Under the pieces are notes generated by a model. That model was not told the origin of the DNA and did not search any database. It was given only the letters and a program-made list of their open reading frames with translations. Below, in pieces: positions 55,637 to 64,000 of a DNA stretch of 64,000 nt (position 1 is the first letter of the stretch; every line of letters begins with the position of its first letter). The position numbers were made by a program, and so were the translations under genes. Origin of the DNA: Arthrinium phaeospermum (taxonomy: Eukaryota > Ascomycota > Sordariomycetes > Amphisphaeriales > Apiosporaceae); NCBI GenBank assembly GCA_006503535.1, contig QYRS01000014.1, forward strand, positions 62,001 to 126,000, written 5' to 3'.

Positions 55637-58585
55637 CGTGTGTAAGATTCGAGGTTCAAAGAGGGTATAAGATCACGTCCAGCTTGTCGAGTTGTTGGTT
55701 TTCAGATACTCGAACGTTAATGTATCAATGTTCAGTTTGTAACTGATTCAATTCGATTCTCGACTGAGCCGAGTTATCTTAATTCGGGCATGCCGTATGT
55801 GTAGATATCCTATAACGAGCAGCTATGACACATATCGCAGGAAACATGCAGGCCGAGACAGGAGAGCCGGTGTCTCCACTCTAAGGGATAGTACTTATGT
55901 AGTCAGACCCCAACTCGGTGTAGGATGGCACCTCGAATATCGCTTGGAAGAGGAAGAAAGCCGGTTCGATTTAGCCGTACTGCTAGTTCTATTCGCAGCT
56001 GTGTCTCTGTCTTATTTGCAATAGGTGTATGGTGTGTGGCGTGGTGAGAGGAAGTTGCAAGCGGGTAATGCGCTTGGCATGACAGGAGCTGAAGAGAAAT
56101 GCAAGATAACATATGGACAAGCATATAGTGCCGATACATTCACAGTTACTAATCTTGTCAGCTTACCTATGTAGAACTGGAAATAACAAGTCCGTAGAGC
56201 AACCCCCAACATATTTGCTCATGCTTTAAACGCCGCAGATGGGTGTCATACTATGTGTCCCCTTATGACTATATGGAAGCATACAACGTTGGGCATAAGA
56301 TCCACCTCGATCCCAACCTAAAACTCCAAGTTCTAGATGGGGGCTGTTGTAAAAACATGTACTGTTAACAAAAACGCGGGCAATAAGATCAGCGTCCTCG
56401 GTTGCGATGAAATATCTTATCTGAAAGTCGGCAGCGAATTTGACGGGGCTGCGGCTTGACAGCACTGTCTTAGTCGTTATGCATCATAACCTCGAAAACA
56501 CAGCCAGTATCTGACTTCTTGGTGAAACAGCTATCTTTTATCAGTACTTGGACTTTGCTCTCCTGGTCTTCCGGGCTCGCATCAGCCTTGACAACTCCAC
56601 AACGAGACTCCCGTGATCCAGGACATATGCGGCAGCTGACTGAACTATGTGGGTGCTGCCCCGCGTGCTCGACGCACCCAGCCGCAACAATGCGTGGCTT
56701 GACGGTTGAGGACTCGGATCCGAACTCCTCGCCTTGTCCATAAGATATGTAGGTGTCGGCTGCCTACGCCTGACAGATCGCGGATTTCATTGACCTTAAA
56801 CGGAATAGCACAGATCAACTAGACGTGGTTTGCGGTCTGTGGGACGCGGGCAAACCAGGGGGAAGACCTCATCAACAGTAGCCTTTCATAGTATTGCAAG
56901 GCTGTTGTAATCATGGCGTTTGATGGAAGAGGAAATGGTCGGCTGGTCGGATTGGGCGAGATAGACTTTGAGAGCGATTGCAAGCAAGGAAAGGGTGATA
57001 TTGGGTTGCAGCATGTGGCCTAAGTTGGATTTCTACACCAGAACCAAAAACATCGAACCGCGTCATTGCAAATATCTCACTGGTATCTAAAGGAACATAT
57101 TACCTGTATATATCAATCCGTTAAGGTAAACAGCCAAATGCATGCTCAATATAACCAAGCGACAGCGTTTACAGGCCGTACCCCAGGCCGGCATACACGT
57201 GTTAGCAGGCTTATTCTGGTTCCTGTGGCAATGGGCGACGAGGAGGGGTGGTTGTTGATATCCTTTGCCCAGGTCGGAAACGTTGCAGTCAACACACAGG
57301 CCAGGCGGCCGTCCATATTGGGCTGCCAGGCTAAGCTTAGGGGTATCCACCAAGCAACCTGCTGTCCATCAACCACCAAAGGACAACAGACATTTCAAAA
57401 ATGCAAGATCTGCTTTGTCCAAGGACAGGATGTAGCATGCAAACATCTGTCGTAAGCTGGCTGGTCAAAGACATCGTTGAAAAAGAAAAGGAACGCATTC
57501 CTTCCGGGTAATTCCCACTTGTATCATCGAATGCATCTACATAGGCGTAAACATTGAGCCTTATGAGCGGGAAATGCTCTCTCCAAGCCGTAGTAGTATG
57601 CCCTAGTTGGTAGCATCGTCACCCACAGGGGGGTTGTTGATCTGGCCAGCGGACTTGTCAACCCCGCCAAATTGAGCAGCAATTGATTAAAACAATGACA
57701 TGAGCTCCACCCACTGCGACCGCCTGCCGCTGCCCAATGGTAGGGGTGATTTGCCTTGACCAGAGCCGTGAGCCCGTTGCCGTTGCGACCCCTGGTGCTA
57801 AGAAACTGCCATCCCACAATTGACCGTGACACTATTGCTTTGTGGTTGCAAGGCTGGTCGTGGTCTTGGGTTGCCGCCAAACAAATAAAACCGAAGTACA
57901 GGATTCTAAACTTCACCACCTTTGCGCCTTGCTGATGCTTTTCCCAACCAAGCACACAGCTTTTTTTCCGATTCGGCCCTCGCTAGAGCCTCTAATACCA
58001 GATACCCTACCACTCAAGCTCTGACTGCAGGCGCGCATTCCGAAAACCTAGAATTTCTTCATAAGAAGCGCAACCATCGCTGCTGCCGCGCAACCCCCCC
58101 GAACAAGCTCGATTTGCGACAACCCCCCAAAGTCTTCCCGACAACCAGGTCTCGAGCTTTGAAATCTATATAAAAGGAACAATAGGGTATGTCTCTCGCT
58201 TGCTTCTATTCGCAGATCAGGCCTCCTGAAGGCGGGGACCAACGCCCAGAAGAAACACCAAGTGGAAAGGCGGTGGAAGAAAGACCCGTAAAAGGAAAGC
58301 ACAACATCGCCGGGCTCGCCAGTCGCACCTGCTGCTCATGCCCCTGTTCTTGCTGTTGCCGTTGCCGCTGCCATTGCCGCCGCTGCAGCTGTCTCGCGTT
58401 CTCAATGTTGTTTGCATCTTGATGTCGTTCCAAACATCGCATGTTAGTGCTTTCAACAATCACATGCCTCTCTGTCTCTGAAAGCTTGATGCTGCGGCAT
58501 CCTCCCACGCATCGCAGAGAAGCATAGCTGTCTACGGCTGCCACTATGCTTGGGCCCTCTCCCGTCGTCCTGCCTTGACCCCAAA
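55637..58585. other. Intergenic between divergent GNAT and Stu2-like genes
   Basis: About 2.95 kb with scattered short frames and no recognised gene. The right end (about 58150-58585) should be the leader of the microtubule-protein gene; a leader intron may be present. Confidence 0.4.
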
Positions 58586-61500
58586 ATGCCTTTTGATCAT
58601 TTTAGGAAATCATCATTGCATAAGCTGATACACAAAGTAACAGAGTCCGTATCGTCGCCTCCCAGATCCAGTCCCAAGAACCACGGCACCAAGTCGTCTC
58701 GGGATTTCTCCTCCTTATTCAGGAGCAACAAGAAACAACAGGAACCACAGTCTCCTCCTCCAACTCCCTCGCCTAACAGGCACGGTGCCAGAACTCCACG
58801 TTCACCATTCAACTCACTCCGATCACGACACGTACGACCTCCCGAAACCCCACCTAACGAGATGGCGGAGGGAGAGCCTGACTACAGCTCTCTGCCGCTG
58901 ACGGACCGATGGGTCCATAAGGTATGGAAGGTCCGAAAGGAGGCCTACGAAGAGGCCGCCAAGGCGTTCGAGATTACCCCCGACGAGTACGACCCGGCAT
59001 TCAGACCCTTCAACCAAGATCCCAGTCTCTGGAAGGGTGCAGTTGCGGACTCCAACGTGGCCGCTCAGACAGACGGTACTGCCGCGTACTGCGCATTCCT
59101 CAAGTTCGGCGGCAAGGAGAACGCCGTGCGGTCCAGGGGCCACACAGTCACGCCGATTTGCGAAAAGGGTCTAATCTCTACAAGACCTGCTACTAAAGCA
59201 TCATGTATCGAAGCTTTACTGCTCCTTATCGAGTTGGATGTAGCGGCACCCGTTATAGAAGATATCCTACCCGCAGTATCAGCCAAGCAACCCAAAGTCA
59301 TTGCCGCCGCCCTGGCTGTCCTCACTACTATATATCACAACTATGGCTGTAAGACAGTAGACCCCAAGCCGGTGCTCAAGGTCCTTCCCAAGGCCTTTGG
59401 CCATGCAGACAAGAATGTTCGAGCCGAAGCTACCAATCTCGCCGTTGAGTTCTACCGATGGCTCAGAGAGGCGATGAAGCCCATGTTCTGGGGCGACCTC
59501 AAGCCTACCCAACAAACCGACCTGGAAGCCCAATTCGAGAAGATCAAGGCGGAGGGCCCCGCGAAACCGGAACGGCTTCTGCGATCACAACAAGCAGCAT
59601 TGGCTCGAGCACCACCACCCGGCGCTGAGGACGAGTACGGTGAAGAAGATGCAGGGGACGAGCCAGCTGAAGTGGATGCCTTTGATCTAGCCGAGCCACA
59701 GGATGTGCTTTCCAAAGTACCGGCGAATTTCCATGACAACCTGGCCTCGTCGAAATGGAAGGAACGAAAGGAGGCCCTCGAGGCTCTCTTTGCCATCATA
59801 AACGTACCGCGTATCAAGGATGGCCACTATGACGAGATCAACCGTGGCCTGGCCAAGTGCATGAAGGACGCCAACATTGCCGTCGTGGTTCAAGCCGCGC
59901 AATGTATCGAGGTGCTCGCCAAAGGCTTACGCAAATCCTACGGCAAATATCGATCCATCGTCCAGGCACCCATCATGGAAAGGTTAAAGGAGAAGAAGGC
60001 AGCGGTATCGGATGCTCTTGGAGCGGCACTAGACCAGGTATTCTTGGCCACGAGCTTTACGGAGTGTTTCGAGGATATCCAGGCATTCCTCGTCCACAAG
60101 AACCCCCAGGTCAAGGAAGGTACCTTGAAGTTCCTCGTCCGGTGCCTTCGTACCACACGCGATGTCCCGAGCAAGCAAGAGATTACAGCCTTGGTGGAGT
60201 CGGCAAAGAAGCTGTTGGCCGAGGGAAGCGAAGGTCTGCGATCTGGTGGTGCCGAGGTCTTGGGAACTATCATGAAGATCGTCGGCGAACGCGCTATGAA
60301 CCCGCATCTCGAGGGACTGGACGACATTCGCAAGACCAAGATCAAGGAGTACTTCGAGACGGCCGAGGTCAAAGCCAAGGAGAAGCCGAAGCCCAAACCT
60401 GCAGCCCCTGCCGCTCGGGCCCCGCCCGCCGGAGCAAAGAAGATGGTCAAGAAGGGAACAGCTCCTGCCAAGAAGCCCGCTCCTGCGGCTGCGCCACTTG
60501 CTGCACAGCCGACGCCGCGAGCTGCTCCAGCTGGCGGCAAACTCGGCGTGCCAAAGCCATCTGGCATCTCAGGACTCAAAGCTCCCCAGAAGCGTATGGC
60601 AGCCCCAGCTGCTTCGCCGCGCAGAGTGGCTGCGCCGCCGCCCGAGGAGTACTATGAAGAGGAGGAGGAAGAGGAAGAGGTTTTGCCCGCTTCCCCCCCG
60701 CCTCGCCCTCGCGTTGGTGTTGGCCGAGGTGGACTCGCAGGACGCTCATTAGCAAAGCCCGCTGCCCCGGCGGCGGCAGCTCCTGCTGCAATCTCGCCGG
60801 AACCCTCGAGTGGACTCACAGCCATGGAGCGTGCCGAGCTGGAGGAGATCCGCGCAACCAACTATCGTCTGCTCAAGCAGGCAGATGATATGCGTCACGA
60901 AAGATCCAAGATGAATTCGGAGATACAGGAGCTCAAGAACCAGAACGCCCAACTCATCGAAGATCACACAAGGGATGTCCTAAGCATCAAGGCCAAGGAG
61001 ACGCAACTGGTGAGAGCCAGAAGCGACGCCGAGTCTGCTGAACAGACCAACGAACGCCTACGACGGGAACTCGAACGGCTCAAGCGCGCGCTCAGTAAGG
61101 CTGAGGCGGCCCAGTCGAGAGTTGGTAACGGCAGTCCAGCTCTCGGTAGCCCAACCAACGACGAGGCAGGTATCTATCGCGATGGCCCCAACCACGCTGG
61201 CAGCCAAGTGAATAGGATGAGCTTTACCAGCACGCAGTCCGAAGAGAAGGAGAATGGCGATGCCCACCCTCACCACCAGGCCCGAAGCAAGATGATGAGC
61301 CCCGAATTGCGAGTAGGAAGCGGCTCGAGTGGTCGTGCCAGCCCCGCGCGAGGGTTCCGGAGCGCCAGCCCAGCACGTAACTTCAGGAGCACATCTATCG
61401 ACGATCATGCCGGGAACGGAAGCAACGGCCCGGCTGCAGGTGCGAACCAGGCGGCCGCTGCGGCTGGTGCTAACGGTGGTAATGGCGTCGAAAGCTGGAA

Positions 61501-61638
61501 GCGCGCAGCCGAAGTCACAAGTCAGCTCAAAGCCAGGATCGAGCAGATGAAGGTAAGGAACTACCACGCCCATGCATAAACCCGTTTCACATTTACTGAC
61601 ACAAAACACAGGCGAGGCAGGGCTTCAATCGACCTTAG
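58586..61638 (+). CDS. stu2: XMAP215/Stu2-family microtubule polymerase (two TOG domains)
   Basis: Exons 58586-61552 and 61612-61638 (GTAAGG donor, ACAG acceptor) give 997 codons ending MKARQGFNRP. TOG1 spans about residues 106-330 (LPLTDRWVHKVWKVRKEAYEE, VRSRGHTVTPICEKGLISTRP, HADKNVRAEATNLAVEFYRWL); TOG2 about 380-610 (DNLASSKWKERKEALEALFAI, HKNPQVKEGTLKFLVRCL). A basic Pro/Ala/Lys-rich linker (about 615-700) is suited to lattice contact. A coiled coil (about 745-850) suits dimerization, and the C-terminal tail (VESWKRAAEVTSQLKARIEQMKARQGF) is conserved in fungal members. Two TOGs plus coiled coil is the fungal layout (Stu2, Alp14, AlpA). It promotes microtubule growth at spindle poles, kinetochores and plus ends. 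The TOG start MAEGEPDYSSLP at 58862 may be the true initiator; the 92 residues before it are Ser/Pro-rich. Confidence 0.9.
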
Positions 61639-63526
61639 GATATCGACCAGCTGCGGGTTCACCGAACCGGACATATGAGCGTTAATGAGGTTCCGCTTTT
61701 GCCCGACCCGAGCAAAGTTGCCGGCAGAGTCGGGCCCGGCAGGGAAGCGTGAGGCCCAGGCTCCGCATCAGCCAGTAGTAGTAGTCCTGCTATTCTTGTC
61801 TGTATTCAACTTATAATTATGATGAATGGGAAGGAAGGGGCCAGGCAAAGGGATTGGATGGCGGTGGGACATGAAAAAGCGAGTACCTGGCTTTGTTGAG
61901 TGCATTTCTACGGCGTCTGATGCATACCCCCTTTTTGCAGTTATTCCATTGATAGTGGGAGAGAAGAGAAGAGAAGAAGAGAGAAGGTCTAGAGAGAGAG
62001 ATTGTTGCGTGGCTCTCGGCCTGGGCAACTGGGCTTAGACAGCGATTTCTGCGAATACAGATGGAAGTTCAACTCCTCCTTTACTTTCTGATGACATGCC
62101 GAAGGTGTTCCTTTTACTCTAGTAGTCGTAACTGTCTTTCGATGTCTTGAGGTAAGTTCGGCGACTATTTCTCCAACTACGCCCATCATTCAGGGCTGCC
62201 AGCAACTGAACTTTCCCGCTGCTGGAGAACAGCCACACCATCAAGTGTATTGCCATCGAGTACCAATAGGTCCGCCGTGAAACTTCCCCTTGTATGCCCG
62301 AGTAATAGATGCTGCTGCAACATGTCGCACTGTCCACTCTAGCCGTACGACGACTTTCGAATCGGTAAGGTCCTTTCTCCGGATGGTGGACTCGCCCAGT
62401 TACCTCCCTTGTTCTTGCGCTGGTTCCCATGTAGCGATATCAACCAATTATGCTTTCTTATCCGAGGCGGTTGTGGTGCTATACATTACTTTGGAATGTG
62501 CAGTCCGATGTCGACTCGAGTGCCGTTCCGCCATGTCGCTCGCCACCGCCGTGCCCAGGGAGCTAATTTCGTACCGAGTCGACTCTTGGGTATATCTACG
62601 TGCTATTTCGCAAATGCCTGGTACCTTGACCGCTCGGAACGGCATATGAAGAGAGGTGTCTGGCCTATTGCCAACACTAGGGCGCGGATCTTGAAGTATA
62701 ATGACGGCCCGTCCGTAGCAATTCGGGCATCCCGGGCAAATATCCCGGCAACGCTTTTGAAGACCTTTGACAGACCCTTTCCTTTGGTCGCGCGACTATG
62801 ATTGAGATGCCTGCAGCAATCAATAGGTGTAGGGCACCGCGAACACGTCGTCGGCTTGGGCTCTTTCGGCGGCGTAGTTGTTCCTTCGTGGCGTCGCCGC
62901 GACATATTACATCACTCTGGCGTTGTTGGAGACGTGCTTTCAGGGATTGATGGTCTTCTCGGGTATTCCACGTATATCCTGCTGCTTTCATGGGCGTATG
63001 ATGCCGGCGCTACGCTATGCTGGGCCTGCAGCCCATGTAGCTTGTGCCCTAGAACTTACCCTACCTATCTACCCAAGCCAATGTGGCTGAGGTTGAGAAT
63101 GGTATGGCTCTCGCCCTAGATTGTGGAAATATCTCCCATCTTATAAAGAAGCCAGGGAGCATGTCTAGGAAGCCCATCCCTTAGGTCATCACATGGGCAC
63201 GGAATTACATTCCTAACATGACATTAATTAACTGTACTAGGAAACACAAGCGATTTCTGCCATGTCTCGAAAAACACCTAAAAACACCGCACTTTATGCA
63301 ATATGCGTTTTGGCGAAGTTGATGCTATCCTAGTAGTGCCTGCCATGCCATGCGATGATCTCAAGATTGGCGCGACTCCCACCCGGTGAGTTCTCGGAGA
63401 CTTTCCGTCAGATCAAACTGCGGGCGACTGGTCTGCATTCAAATAAACTTAGGGACGTTTTACTTTCAAAAGACACATGCGTAAAGAAAAAAAAGCAGAG
63501 CACAGTTTCAATAGTCATCTTTCATC
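61639..63526. other. Intergenic, no gene recognised
   Basis: About 1.9 kb. It contains a GA-rich tract (about 61960-62005). Open frames up to 130 codons occur, none with recognisable features. Confidence 0.4.
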
Positions 63527-64000
63527 ATGGATTTCAACTTGCCTCGCCGTGACTTCACTGTGTCCAGAGGGCACACGTATTCCTTCGTGCACATCGAAGC
63601 CGCGGAGGATAAGCCGACGCTTCTCCTCCTGCATGGATGGCCATCGCAAATTGACGACTGGATCTACCAAATCCGGCATTTCCAGTCCAAGGGCTACGGC
63701 TTGGTAGTGCCCGACATGCTGGGCTACGGAGGCAGCAGCAGCCCCTCAAAGACGAGCGAGTATCGCCTCAAGCCATTGAGCCAGGACATCGCCGAGCTTC
63801 TCGACCATGTCGGGGTCCGGCAGGTCGTCGGGGTGGGCCATGACTGGGGCGCCACCATCCTTTCGCGCTTCTCCATCTACCACCCCGACCGTCTGCGCGC
63901 CGCCGTGTTCCTCGGCATTGGCCCGTCGGGCCCCGGCACGCCGTTCGACCTGGACGCCATCAACGAGATGACGAAAAGGGCAACGGGCACGGAGATGCTG
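63527..64000 (+). CDS. Alpha/beta hydrolase, epoxide-hydrolase-like (3' end outside window)
   Basis: An ATG at 63527 opens 158 codons that run off the right edge. The order LLLLHGWPSQIDDW (HGWP oxyanion motif at residues 36-39), then LVVPDMLGYGGSS and VVGVGHDWGATILSRF (nucleophile elbow GHDWGA, Asp106) is that of soluble epoxide hydrolases and related Asp-nucleophile hydrolases, not esterases, which have Ser there. The catalytic His and second acid, and the lid tyrosines, would lie downstream of the window. Members open epoxides to diols; the substrate is unknown. The first ATG after upstream stops is used, in a TCATCATGGAT context. Confidence 0.88.
   Translation, partial: MDFNLPRRDFTVSRGHTYSFVHIEAAEDKPTLLLLHGWPSQIDDWIYQIRHFQSKGYGLVVPDMLGYGGSSSPSKTSEYRLKPLSQDIAELLDHVGVRQVVGVGHDWGATILSRFSIYHPDRLRAAVFLGIGPSGPGTPFDLDAINEMTKRATGTEML

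Overview
The window looks like nuclear DNA of a filamentous ascomycete (Pezizomycotina, most likely a Sordariomycete). The reasons are short GT-AG introns of about 50-110 nt inside GC-rich exons, fungal gene families (OPT and Dal5-type transporters, NRPS, SIT4-associated SAPS protein, XMAP215/Stu2 protein, DUF6604-like proteins), and a sharply bounded 6.8-kb block that is almost pure A+T and nearly lacks CA and TG dinucleotides, the signature of repeat-induced point mutation (RIP). There are no rRNA, tRNA or CRISPR signals I can support.

Layout. 1-3.6 kb is an accessory fragment: the end of a fungal single-membrane-span protein, a protein with a chymotrypsin-like H/D/S pattern, and a frameshifted relic of a thioester-reductase domain of the PKS-NRPS or NRPS type. 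3.66-10.43 kb is the RIP block. At 11.1-12.8 kb lies a spliced multi-span membrane protein with a sequon-rich outer loop. From 14.7 to 29.7 kb there is a possible secondary-metabolism or peptide-handling neighbourhood: an OPT oligopeptide transporter, an eight-exon MFS permease and an 8.3-kb NRPS. The NRPS is open from end to end, yet most of its catalytic signatures are replaced. It has no usable adenylation domain, and only one carrier-epimerization pair keeps its key residues.

29.7-36.2 kb is a long stretch with no gene I can recognise. 36.2-45.1 kb is a tandem array of DUF6604-like genes, all on the minus strand: two full copies (934 and 984 aa), one 3'-end relic and one 5'-end relic. Every copy that retains its C terminus ends in a CaaX-type tetrapeptide (CPVM, CSVM, CATM), and the copies share upstream sequence.

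47-64 kb is more ordinary core genome: a small coiled-coil protein, a SAPS-family partner of the SIT4/PP6 phosphatase, a GNAT acetyltransferase, an XMAP215/Stu2-type microtubule polymerase and the start of an epoxide-hydrolase-like alpha/beta hydrolase that runs off the right edge. The left half is thus accessory or lineage-specific sequence beside a RIP-mutated repeat, and the right half is conserved housekeeping.

All gene models are from reading frames and splice consensus by eye. No alignment, HMM or expression data were available, so family names rest on recognised motifs.
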